From: Alphaproteobacteria bacterium
GTDB lineage: Bacteria > Pseudomonadota > Alphaproteobacteria > Sphingomonadales > Emcibacteraceae
Reading direction: 5' to 3'
Assembly (NCBI GenBank): GCA_002401545.1
Contig: NVTJ01000047.1
Location: forward strand, 1 to 15,772
Length of the DNA stretch: 15,772 nt
The stretch's first letter is position 1; every line of letters begins with the position of its first letter. Both the position numbers and the translations under genes were made by a program. The notes beneath the pieces are model-generated. The model was given only the letters and a program-made list of their open reading frames with translations, was not told where the DNA came from and ran no database searches. Positions 1 to 7,310 of the stretch are shown here, piece after piece.

Positions 1-162
1 GATGGGATGGGAATTATTTTCAACTTGCCAGAAACGTTAACTGACGGAGCAGACAATACCATCAGTGTGTTCCTTTACCAAATACAGGAAGATTTCCCGG
101 AGGGGCCGGGGCTTGGTGTTGAGGTGGATGTGGAAAAACTGCGCAAGTACGAAGTAAAATGA
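1..162 (+). CDS. Enolase-superfamily protein (mandelate racemase/muconate lactonizing enzyme type), C-terminal end only
   Basis: An open frame enters from the left edge and ends at TGA 160-162, giving the last 53 residues of a protein. The tail contains GPGLGVEVD followed by EKLRKYEV. This closely resembles the usual C-terminal end of mandelate racemase/muconate lactonizing enzymes (pattern GPGLGVxxDxxxLxKY), which close the capping domain of an enolase-superfamily racemase, dehydratase or cycloisomerase. None of the metal-binding or catalytic residues lie in the visible part, so the reaction cannot be inferred. The stop codon overlaps the next start in an ATGA, so the gene belongs to the same transcription unit as the oxidoreductases downstream. 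Family assignment is fair; function is unknown. Confidence 0.7.
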   Translation, partial: DGMGIIFNLPETLTDGADNTISVFLYQIQEDFPEGPGLGVEVDVEKLRKYEVK

Positions 163-1229
163 GGGTTGCGGTATTAGGTGCCGGTGCGGGCGGCGCATCG
201 GCTATTGTTGAGCTTTCCCGGTCCGGGCATGATGTTCAATGGTGGAACCGGTCGGCTGCAACGCTTGAACCGTTGCGCGTTGCGGGCGGCATTTACCATG
301 AAGGCGTTTTAGATGAGGGATTTGTGTCCGTAGAGATGATAACAGATAATTTACGTGATAGTCTATGTGATGCCGATGTCGCGCTGGTGTGTCTTCCGAC
401 AATGGTTCATGGTAAGCTGGCGACGGCTTTGGCGCATATGGACTGGACAGGACCCGTAGTGCTTAATCCCGGTCACACGGGTAGTGCGCTTGAGTTTAGT
501 ACAATTTTCCGGATGGCGGGCAAGGCTGTTCCCCCGGTTGCCGAATTCTCCACATTGACTTATGTCGCCCGTAAAACAGCACCGGACCGGGTGTCAACGA
601 CCGGCTGCGCCAGAAATGTTCATGTGGCTTGCCTGCCCGGTGGTGAAGCGGCGCTGGATGTTGCTTGTGCGCTCTATGATTGTGCCAATCCTGCCAAAGA
701 TATATTGGTAACGGCGCTGGCAAATGTAAATATGGTGCTTCATCCACCCGGTTCGATACTTGGCGCTTCATGGATTGAGGCGACAGGCGGTGACTTCACT
801 TTTTACGTCGAAGGTCTGGGTGACGGCGTTGGGCGGGTTATGGGGGGGCTTGATGCAGAACGATGTGCCGTCGCGAAAGCCTTTGGGCATGAATTGCCGT
901 GTCTATTCAATGAGATGCAGATGATAGGTACGATCGAAGCAAATGTGGAGAGGTCAATAGGTCTTGTCAACGCCGTGAGAGGTGGCAGGGCAAATGCAAA
1001 AATTAAAGCCCCGGAAAGTTTCAACCACCGATATTATCTGGAGGATTTCTGGTACGGGCTTCTGCCCTTTAGTGAAATTGCCCGCATTGGCGGGGTTGAA
1101 ACCCCGATAGCCGATGCCTTGATGTCACTTGTTAAAATTCTGACAGGCAAGAAAATTCAGGGACGTAATGCGGCGGCGATGGGCATAGACGGCTTATCCC
1201 GCAATGAACTTCTGAAACGGATCGGGTAA
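159..1229 (+). CDS. NAD(P)-dependent opine dehydrogenase family oxidoreductase
   Basis: The 356-residue protein has the two-domain layout of the octopine/nopaline dehydrogenase family. An N-terminal Rossmann fold starts at residue 1 with GAGAGG (7-12), and a helical C-terminal domain begins near residue 185. The family's catalytic histidine is recognisable as H195 in NMVLHPPG, and its aspartate partner as D296 in RYYLEDFWYG. Known members reductively condense an amino acid with a 2-oxo acid, or oxidise the resulting secondary amine. Here the surrounding hydrolases suggest a catabolic direction, which is inference. The start overlaps the upstream stop (ATGA), which implies translational coupling. 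Length is normal and no lesion is visible. It might instead act on another 2-substituted acid, since this family includes many uncharacterised members. Confidence 0.85.
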   Translation: MRVAVLGAGAGGASAIVELSRSGHDVQWWNRSAATLEPLRVAGGIYHEGVLDEGFVSVEMITDNLRDSLCDADVALVCLPTMVHGKLATALAHMDWTGPVVLNPGHTGSALEFSTIFRMAGKAVPPVAEFSTLTYVARKTAPDRVSTTGCARNVHVACLPGGEAALDVACALYDCANPAKDILVTALANVNMVLHPPGSILGASWIEATGGDFTFYVEGLGDGVGRVMGGLDAERCAVAKAFGHELPCLFNEMQMIGTIEANVERSIGLVNAVRGGRANAKIKAPESFNHRYYLEDFWYGLLPFSEIARIGGVETPIADALMSLVKILTGKKIQGRNAAAMGIDGLSRNELLKRIG

Positions 1230-1236
1230 GATAAAT

Positions 1237-2142
1237 ATGCAGACAAGAGAATATTCTTTTAAATGGCGCGACCTCATTATTGCTGTGGTTGGCGGGGATG
1301 ACAGGGAGCAGGAGATTGCTCGCTTGGCGGGGTTAAGCGGCGCGAATATCCGGGCATCCGGCTTTCCCTGGCCAGAGGGTGGAATTTCGAGCGTTGACCA
1401 TTTTGAAAAGCCGGAAGGTGCCATGAGAGGTGCTGATATTGTTTTGATGCCAATTCCGGGGATAGCTGCTGATGGCAGTATTTTCGCAGATCAGAAAATC
1501 ATTCCCCGCGCAGATCTATTGTCCTTAATGGCCTCCCCGGCACATATTATTCTGGGGAAAGCGGATATGGGCCTTGTGGAGGCGGCCCGGCAAACAGGGG
1601 TGACCCTTCATGAATATGAACATGACAATGAACTCATGCTCCTTCGGGGACCGGCCATTGTGGAGGCCGTATTACAGGTTTTGATTACCAATACTGATAT
1701 TACGCTTCACGGGGCCAATATTTGTATCATCGGGCAGGGTAATATTGGGTCGCTTCTGACCAATTGTCTTGTCAAGCTTGGGGCGCATGTCACGGTGGCA
1801 GCGCGTAATCCTGTTCAGCTTGCCCTGGCCTACACGATGGGGGCAAGTCCGCTTCCCCTGACACAGTTCGCGGAACAGGCGGGCAGGTTTGACATCATTG
1901 TTTCAACCGTACCGGCCCCTGTGGTGACATCGCAGATCGTTGATGCGCTGCCATCTCATGCGCTGGTTGTGGATATTTCAGCCCCACCGGGTGGCTGTGA
2001 CCTTGATTATGTGAAATCGTCGGGGCGCAAAGGCATATGGGCGCGGGCGCTTGGGCGGCGGGCGCCGATCACGGTTGGCGGCAGTCAATGGGTCGGAATT
2101 TCAAAGATAATTGATACCATTCTGGAAGGACAGATAAAATGA
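1237..2142 (+). CDS. Dipicolinate synthase subunit A-like NAD(P)-dependent oxidoreductase
   Basis: The 301-residue protein resembles DpaA/SpoVFA. The N-terminal domain opens with AVVGGDDREQEIARLAG (16-32), as in DpaA proteins. A central segment EYEHDNELMLL (126-136) corresponds to the family's conserved hinge, and a second Rossmann domain carries GQGNIGSLL (166-174) and VAAR (187-190). In spore formers DpaA, with the flavoprotein DpaB, makes dipicolinate. No dpaB-like gene is visible here and the organism looks Gram-negative, so dipicolinate synthesis is unlikely. Part of the hinge normally rich in N, T and E (NAVPTAEG in DpaA) is RGPAIVEA here, suggesting a different ligand. It lies 7 bases after the opine-dehydrogenase gene and overlaps the next gene by ATGA. 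The ribosome binding site is weak. A role in oxidising or reducing a cyclic imine or amino-acid derivative is inference. Confidence 0.72.
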   Translation: MQTREYSFKWRDLIIAVVGGDDREQEIARLAGLSGANIRASGFPWPEGGISSVDHFEKPEGAMRGADIVLMPIPGIAADGSIFADQKIIPRADLLSLMASPAHIILGKADMGLVEAARQTGVTLHEYEHDNELMLLRGPAIVEAVLQVLITNTDITLHGANICIIGQGNIGSLLTNCLVKLGAHVTVAARNPVQLALAYTMGASPLPLTQFAEQAGRFDIIVSTVPAPVVTSQIVDALPSHALVVDISAPPGGCDLDYVKSSGRKGIWARALGRRAPITVGGSQWVGISKIIDTILEGQIK

Positions 2143-3485
2143 AAGTTGATCTTGTCATTAAAAACGCCCGTGTTGTTGATTACCGTACAGACTTTATGGG
2201 CGGTGTGGCTGTTAAAGACGGCACGATTGTGATGGTGGGTGTGAATGATATATTGCCGGATGCGCACCGTGTCATTGATGCGGAGGGGCGTTGTCTGATG
2301 GCGGGGGTCATTGACCCTCACTGTCATCTTGGTGTCGGCTATCCGTTTGAAGAAGACATGCGGACAGAGACCATGCAGGCCGCGCGCGGCGGTATTAGCT
2401 CAATTTATCTTTATATCCGCACCAAGGAAGCTTCATATATACCTTTTTACAAGGAACGCAAAGCGGCTGCGGAAGCCAATGTCTGTATTGATTTTGGGTT
2501 TCATTTTGGAATTCAGCGCGAAGAACATATTCTTGAAGTGCCGAAGATAGTTGAAGAGACGGGAGTTCAGTCTTTCAAGCTTTATTTTGGTTATGAGCCG
2601 GATAATCCGATTGGTATTGTTCCGGCAACGGATGGCTGGGTTTATGCCACTATGCAACGCGTGGCAAAACTTGAGAAGGGCGTTGTTTCTGTTCACTGTG
2701 AGAATACAGGTGTCGCTTCCTGGATAAAGAAGGAAATGGTCGCCTCCGGACGTCAGGACCTTGCGGCCTATACCGAATCACGGCCGGCATTCTGTGAAGT
2801 GGAAACCATTAAACGCATGATTTTTCTGGCTGAGCGTACGGGCTGTCCCCTGCAATTGGTCCATACTTCTGTTGGTGCCGGGCCGGATCTTGCTGCCGAA
2901 GCGCGGGCCGCAGGGCTTGATGTTACGGTGGAGACCTGCCCGCATTATTTGATACGCACGGCTTATGACCCCGATTTGGATATGCGGGCAAAAATCTCTC
3001 CGCCCTTGCGGGATGAAGAGCAAAAGGAATGGCTATGGCGCGGGATGCTCGCAGGGCGGATAAATTCCCTTGGCAGTGACCATGTGCCATTTCTGCCGAA
3101 AAAAGGCGAAGATTTATGGACGGAATTTCCCGGCGTTGTTTCTTTCCCCTGGGAATTGCCCCTGCTTATTACCGAGGGCTATCACAAGCGCGGCCTGACG
3201 TTGAGCCAATTGAGCGCGGTCAACGCCTATGGTCCGGCAAAACGTTTTGGCATAACCGGGAAAGGGGCTCTTGGCCCGGGCTCCGATGCCGACATGGTGC
3301 TGGTGGATCTGGATGAGGGACGTGAAGTCGTTCATACGGGTAAGGGGACCTGTATTTATGAAGGCATGAAATTAAAAGGTTGGCCTGTGATGACAATTTC
3401 ACGGGGTCGGGTTGTATTTGAAAATGGCAAGGTCGATGAAGACTATGTTGGTTCGGGAAAATGCCTGACCAATCCATCATGTTAA
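2139..3485 (+). CDS. Hydantoinase/dihydropyrimidinase-like cyclic amidohydrolase
   Basis: The 448-residue protein is a full-length amidohydrolase-superfamily TIM barrel of the hydantoinase/dihydroorotase/allantoinase group. All binuclear metal ligands can be placed: H61 and H63 in DPHCHLG, the lysine expected to be carboxylated K147 in SFKLYFGYEP, H186 in VHCENT, H242 in LVHTS, and D314 in GSDHVPF. TCPHYL (266-271) and SPPLRD (287-292) are also typical. A small beta-sandwich formed by the first ~55 and last ~70 residues completes the fold. Such enzymes open cyclic amides or ureides (hydantoins, dihydropyrimidines, allantoin) in the cytoplasm. The exact ring cannot be read from the sequence. 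The start overlaps the previous stop (ATGA at 2139-2142), so it should be made together with the DpaA-like protein. Confidence 0.88.
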   Translation: MKVDLVIKNARVVDYRTDFMGGVAVKDGTIVMVGVNDILPDAHRVIDAEGRCLMAGVIDPHCHLGVGYPFEEDMRTETMQAARGGISSIYLYIRTKEASYIPFYKERKAAAEANVCIDFGFHFGIQREEHILEVPKIVEETGVQSFKLYFGYEPDNPIGIVPATDGWVYATMQRVAKLEKGVVSVHCENTGVASWIKKEMVASGRQDLAAYTESRPAFCEVETIKRMIFLAERTGCPLQLVHTSVGAGPDLAAEARAAGLDVTVETCPHYLIRTAYDPDLDMRAKISPPLRDEEQKEWLWRGMLAGRINSLGSDHVPFLPKKGEDLWTEFPGVVSFPWELPLLITEGYHKRGLTLSQLSAVNAYGPAKRFGITGKGALGPGSDADMVLVDLDEGREVVHTGKGTCIYEGMKLKGWPVMTISRGRVVFENGKVDEDYVGSGKCLTNPSC

Positions 3486-3521
3486 AACGAATTTTTGAAC
3501 AGTTGGAATAGGAAGGTGACT

Positions 3522-4637
3522 ATGCGGAAAGATATAATTAACGGTTTTATTTCTACAATGGAGGCACAGGGTTTTGATGCCATTGTTGCAGTATCCCCTG
3601 AGAATTTTGCCTATTTATCTGGGTTTGTAGTGCCATCGCAACCGATTATGCGCTGGCGGCACGCGGCGTATATTTTGACGGCAAAGGGGGCTCAGGCCAT
3701 ATTGTCCGTAGATATGGAAGAGTCCACAGTGGCTAGTCATGTCAGTGGAATCAAGCTGAGGAGTTGGGGCGAATTTACAGATGATCCCATGGTAGAACTG
3801 GCAAAGTTGCTCGCTGATATGGGTCTGTCCAACGCGCATATCGGGACAGAGCTTGATTATCTTCCCGCCAGGGATTTTGACAGACTTTGTGTGTCGCTTC
3901 CCGAGGCGAAATTTTCCGGTGCCCATGATTATCTGGCGCGCCGCCGCCAAATAAAAACACCGGGTGAGCTTGGGTTAATGCGGCAATTGGCACGGATGGC
4001 GGATCAGGCGATCAACACAGCATTGACCGAAGTCAGCACGGGCAGTTCTGAAATGGATATAGCCGGGGCTCTGACCAAAACGGTCTATAAATGCGGCGCT
4101 GATAACTTTAAATTGATGATTGTGGCAACGGGTGAGCGAAGCGTATTCCCCAATGTGGGGCCATCGGAACGGATATTGCAGGCCGAAGATATATGTCGGG
4201 TGGAGATTTTTGCTTTAAAAGATGGGTATCATGCGGGTGTTTGCCGCACAGCCTATGTTCAGAAACCGCCACCCCATGCGGAGAGAATTTGGCGTAACCT
4301 TGATGAGTGTAAGCATATTATACTGGATATGATCAAGCCGGGGGCCAGTTCGCGTGAAATTTATGAAGCCTTTATCAGGCATCTCAGCAAGCTGGACCTG
4401 CCCCCGATTAAATTTATTGGTCATGGTATTGGTCTTCATCTTCATGAGGAGCCGTATCTGGGCATGTATTCGGATGTGGAGCTTAAGGCGGGCATGACTT
4501 TGGGTATTGAGCCGCTTGTGTACAATACCGGGTACGGTTTCGGGATGCAGAATAAAGATATTGTGGCGGTGACGGAGGATGGTGTCGAGCTGCTATCCGA
4601 TATTACCGATACAGAATATCTGATAAAAGTTAAATGA
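3522..4637 (+). CDS. Creatinase-like M24 (pita-bread fold) protein lacking the metal site
   Basis: The 371-residue protein has the M24 layout: a creatinase N-terminal domain (about 1-140, with VSPENFAYLSGF) and a pita-bread catalytic domain (about 148-371). Start 3522 is preferred over the in-frame ATG at 3495 because AGGAAGG (3510-3516) lies 5 bases before it. The metal-peptidase signature is largely absent. The first metal Asp is E228 (CRVEIFAL), the second is G239 (YHAGVCRT), and the last Glu aligns with K345 (QNKDIVAV). The usual PH catalytic histidine is N211 (FPNVGPSER). H301 (IGHGIGLHLHEE) and E330 (GIEP) remain. This fits a metal-free C-N hydrolase of the creatinase/ectoine-hydrolase kind, or a protein with new chemistry, rather than Xaa-Pro aminopeptidase. 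It follows the hydantoinase gene by 36 bases in the same unit. Confidence 0.82.
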   Translation: MRKDIINGFISTMEAQGFDAIVAVSPENFAYLSGFVVPSQPIMRWRHAAYILTAKGAQAILSVDMEESTVASHVSGIKLRSWGEFTDDPMVELAKLLADMGLSNAHIGTELDYLPARDFDRLCVSLPEAKFSGAHDYLARRRQIKTPGELGLMRQLARMADQAINTALTEVSTGSSEMDIAGALTKTVYKCGADNFKLMIVATGERSVFPNVGPSERILQAEDICRVEIFALKDGYHAGVCRTAYVQKPPPHAERIWRNLDECKHIILDMIKPGASSREIYEAFIRHLSKLDLPPIKFIGHGIGLHLHEEPYLGMYSDVELKAGMTLGIEPLVYNTGYGFGMQNKDIVAVTEDGVELLSDITDTEYLIKVK

Positions 4638-4675
4638 TGTAACCGCAGAGTAGAATTTTTCTGGAGAAATAGTGA

Positions 4676-6106
4676 ATGCGAACGCTAATTGAAAATCTGG
4701 CATTTGCCATAACCGTTGACAAGGACGATAGCATTATCAAGCGGGCGTCAATGGTTATTGATGGTGAGAATATCAGTGATATTGGACCGGCTGACGATGT
4801 TGCCCGCCGTCATGATCGCAATAAATTTGATGATATTATTGACGGCACCATGATGGGTGTTTGTCCGGGGTTCGTTGATTCCCATGTTCATCTGTCCGAA
4901 ACCCTGTCGCGGGCTGTCTTTCCAGATGACATTGATACCCGCACCTGGGTTTTCCATTGGGCAAAACCTTTTTACGCGCATATCAGTGAGGAAGACGAGC
5001 TGGTTGGCGTCTTTCTGGGCTGTGCAGAAATGATCCGTGCAGGCACCACCTGTCTTCTTGATATGGGCGCGCAAAACGATCCGGCTACAACGGTTTCAGC
5101 CATGAAAAAAATTGGGATCAGGGGTATTACGGGCCGTCATGCGGCGGATAATCCCCCCGCAATCCTGCCCCATGGATGGAGCGAGGAAATGGTCAGGCAT
5201 CATTTCTTTCCGTCTGCGCAAGCGGCCCTTGCTGTCCTGGAGGAAACGGTGGATAAATGGAATGGTTCTGCCGGGGGTCGCATAAGATGCTGGGTTAATA
5301 TTGAGGGTAAGGAGCCTTGCAGTCTCGATCTTCATATTGGCGCACGTGAGCTTGCGGAGAGTTTGGGAGTGGGAACAACCTATCATCTTGCAACGTCGAT
5401 TGAGGAAGCTGATCTTTGCCAGCATAAACACGGCAAGCGGCCTGTTCAGCGTATTGCGGACAGGGATGGCCTTGGGTCAAATCTCGTGATTGCCCACGGG
5501 GTTGCGCTGGATGATGAGGAATGTGATGCTATTGCCAGCCACAATGTAAAGGTTGCCTTTTGCCCGGGCACCTCTTTAAAGCTGGCCAAGGGGGCAGCGG
5601 CGTTTGGCCGCTACCCGGAACTTATGGATGCCGGGGTTGCGGTCGGTCTTGGCACGGACGGTGTCTCGGCATCGGGTAACCTGAATTTGATGCGCCAACT
5701 ATACGTTACTGCCGGTTTGTTCAAGGACGCGCGCAATGACGCCACGCTTGTGGGTGCGCGCAAAGCGATACGCATGGCCACCATTGATGGCGCGAAAGCC
5801 CTCAACTGGGATGATGAAATCGGGTCTCTTGAAGTTGGCAAAAAAGCGGACTTTGTTTTATTCAACCTCAATCATGTAGAATGGACGCCCTATTATGACC
5901 CGGCGCAGGCACTGGTCTGGTCGGCAAGTTCAGCATCCATTGCACAAACATGGATCAATGGTATTCCGGTTTTCAAAGACGGTAAAATTCAGACGATTAA
6001 CGAGCAGGAAATTTTTGCAGAAGCCCGCAAACGGTCCACACGAATTATTCAGCGTTCGGGTCTGTCCGTACGGGGCGTTCCCAAAACGACGACATTATAT
6101 AGTTAA
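4676..6106 (+). CDS. TRZ/ATZ-type amidohydrolase (chlorohydrolase/deaminase group)
   Basis: The 476-residue protein is a mononuclear-metal amidohydrolase of the group that includes guanine deaminase, SsnA, S-adenosylhomocysteine deaminase and triazine hydrolases. Metal ligands are H70 and H72 in VDSHVHLSE, H237 in TYHLATS, H274 in IAHGVAL, and D328 in GLGTDGVSAS. CPGTSLKLAKG (296-306) matches the family's CPxSN-type strand, and GSLEVGKKADFVL in the C-terminal part is the usual return to the beta-sandwich. The acidic residue that often follows the third His (HxxE) is not present: the motif reads HLATS, with E243 and E244 a few residues later. Start 4676 has GGAGA at 4663-4667. Members hydrolyse amino, chloro or ring-amide groups on N-heterocycles. 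The substrate here is unknown, but proximity to the hydantoinase points to a nitrogen heterocycle or its product. Confidence 0.85.
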   Translation: MRTLIENLAFAITVDKDDSIIKRASMVIDGENISDIGPADDVARRHDRNKFDDIIDGTMMGVCPGFVDSHVHLSETLSRAVFPDDIDTRTWVFHWAKPFYAHISEEDELVGVFLGCAEMIRAGTTCLLDMGAQNDPATTVSAMKKIGIRGITGRHAADNPPAILPHGWSEEMVRHHFFPSAQAALAVLEETVDKWNGSAGGRIRCWVNIEGKEPCSLDLHIGARELAESLGVGTTYHLATSIEEADLCQHKHGKRPVQRIADRDGLGSNLVIAHGVALDDEECDAIASHNVKVAFCPGTSLKLAKGAAAFGRYPELMDAGVAVGLGTDGVSASGNLNLMRQLYVTAGLFKDARNDATLVGARKAIRMATIDGAKALNWDDEIGSLEVGKKADFVLFNLNHVEWTPYYDPAQALVWSASSASIAQTWINGIPVFKDGKIQTINEQEIFAEARKRSTRIIQRSGLSVRGVPKTTTLYS

Positions 6107-6129
6107 AGTAAAATTATGAGGAGAAAGCC

Positions 6130-6327
6130 ATGCCTGTTGTAACAGTACAATTATGGACCGGGCGTACGGTCGACCAAAAAAGGAAACTGACGAAAGCCAT
6201 CACGGAAGCCATGGTGGAGCATGTGGGCGCCGATCCCAGTGGAATGCATGTGATAATTCAGGAAATACCGCCTGAAAACTGGGCACGTGCCGGGGTTCTC
6301 GGCATTGACCGGAAGGACTTGAAATGA
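6130..6327 (+). CDS. 4-oxalocrotonate tautomerase family protein
   Basis: This 65-codon gene encodes a small tautomerase. After removal of Met the N-terminal residue is Pro (PVVTVQLW), the catalytic base of the family. Arg11 (TGRTVDQK), which binds the substrate carboxylate in 4-oxalocrotonate tautomerase, is conserved, as are the EAM and HVIIQEI stretches. The position of Arg39 in the classical enzyme reads His here (GMHVII), and the aromatic near residue 50 is Trp (ENWA), so the preferred acid may differ. A strong AGGAG (6118-6122) precedes the start, and the stop overlaps the next start (ATGA). Such enzymes interconvert enol and keto acids. That fits a pathway in which ring or amide hydrolysis yields an unsaturated 2-hydroxy acid, which is inference. 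Confidence 0.88.
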   Translation: MPVVTVQLWTGRTVDQKRKLTKAITEAMVEHVGADPSGMHVIIQEIPPENWARAGVLGIDRKDLK

Positions 6328-7310
6328 GCGTATTAGACCTGCTTTCTGCAAAAAGATCCGCTTTGATCGTTGTCGATTTGCAAAATGCCTTTTGTCATCC
6401 GGAGGGAACGCTTGGGAAATCCGGGCTTGATATGGATCGCCTTGGCGCCATTATACCAAAACTTCGACCGGTAATCGAGCGCTGCCAGGCGGCAGGCATT
6501 CCGGTTCTGTGGACGTTGCAGGAACATTATGAGCCTGATGACAGGCGTTCCCGCAAGCGTTTGCCGACCCATACTTCGAAGCGTAAAGGGGTCTCTGCTC
6601 TCTCTGGTACCTGGGATGCACAGATTGTTGATGAACTGAAGGATCTTGTGACGAATCCCTCTTATGTGATCCGCAAACACCGCTTTGGCGGGTTTTACGA
6701 AACCCGTATGGATATTGTGCTGAAACAGTTGGGTGTAGATGCCGTGTTCGTCACAGGTGCCACGGCCAACGCCTGCGTTGAAACAACAATCCGTGAAGCT
6801 TATTTGCACGATTATGATGTTGTTGCCCTGACCGATTTGATTTCAGGTGTGAATGCAGAATGGGAAGAAACCGCCAGACAAGTCTGGCAGCAGTATTTCG
6901 GGGTCACCACTGAGTCAAAAGATTTCATGGACTGGATTGACCGGGAACAGGAGCCGGCAACGATTGGTCTTCATCATTTGTTGCTGAAGGTAAGTAATCT
7001 GGACGCGTCGATCCGGTTTTATGTAGATGTTCTGGGCTTCTCGGAACGCTCTGATGCCAAACCGCTGCCAGACGGGCGAAGGTTTGTTGCCATGACACAG
7101 GGTCTGGGGCTTACCGAGGGGGGCCCGGGGGACCTTGGTCAGGTTGATCATATGGCATTTGAAGTCCGTAATGTGGTCGCATTGAATGACAGGTTGAAAA
7201 AGCTTGGCGTTGAGTTTGAGAGAGAAATTGGTCCCGGACCCTATGGTCATGCCATCTATGTGAAAGACCCTGATGGCAACATTCTGGAGTTATTTGAAAA
7301 GTTAAACTAA
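6324..7310 (+). CDS. Isochorismatase-like cysteine hydrolase fused to a VOC (glyoxalase-fold) domain
   Basis: This 328-residue protein has two domains. Residues 1-205 form an isochorismatase-like hydrolase with the triad D18 (VVDLQNAF), K118 (IRKHRFGGF) and C151 (ATANACVETT). The cysteine and lysine make it a thiol amidase type (relatives include N-carbamoylsarcosine amidase and nicotinamidase). Residues 213-326 form one VOC domain with the three usual metal-ligand positions H218 (HHLLLKVS), H276 (VDHMAFEV) and E322 (GNILELFE); YVKDPDGN is also typical. The hydrolase part alone is of normal length, so the VOC part is an addition, joined through a short linker (DREQEPATIG). Because no stop or slippery run interrupts the junction, this is a real fusion, not two overlapping genes. 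A single VOC domain usually pairs with another to make a site, so the fusion probably dimerises. It is the last gene of the tight cluster. Confidence 0.87.
   Translation: MSVLDLLSAKRSALIVVDLQNAFCHPEGTLGKSGLDMDRLGAIIPKLRPVIERCQAAGIPVLWTLQEHYEPDDRRSRKRLPTHTSKRKGVSALSGTWDAQIVDELKDLVTNPSYVIRKHRFGGFYETRMDIVLKQLGVDAVFVTGATANACVETTIREAYLHDYDVVALTDLISGVNAEWEETARQVWQQYFGVTTESKDFMDWIDREQEPATIGLHHLLLKVSNLDASIRFYVDVLGFSERSDAKPLPDGRRFVAMTQGLGLTEGGPGDLGQVDHMAFEVRNVVALNDRLKKLGVEFEREIGPGPYGHAIYVKDPDGNILELFEKLN

Noticed and set aside
159..1229. Opine metallophore (staphylopine/pseudopaline type) biosynthesis locus, given an opine dehydrogenase and a TonB receptor
   Set aside because: No nicotianamine-synthase-like gene or metallophore exporter is visible, and the neighbours are hydrolases typical of catabolism.
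3495..3521. Upstream in-frame start for the M24 protein
   Set aside because: No ribosome binding site precedes 3495, while AGGAAGG is correctly spaced before 3522.
3522..6106. Direct assignment as a creatinine degradation operon
   Set aside because: The family types are partly parallel, but the M24 protein appears to lack the creatinase catalytic histidine, no sarcosine oxidase is present, and the oxidoreductases and tautomerase do not fit that route.
6333..6809. A 158-codon open frame on the - strand
   Set aside because: It is antisense to the isochorismatase domain with its intact catalytic triad, and its product has no recognisable motif.
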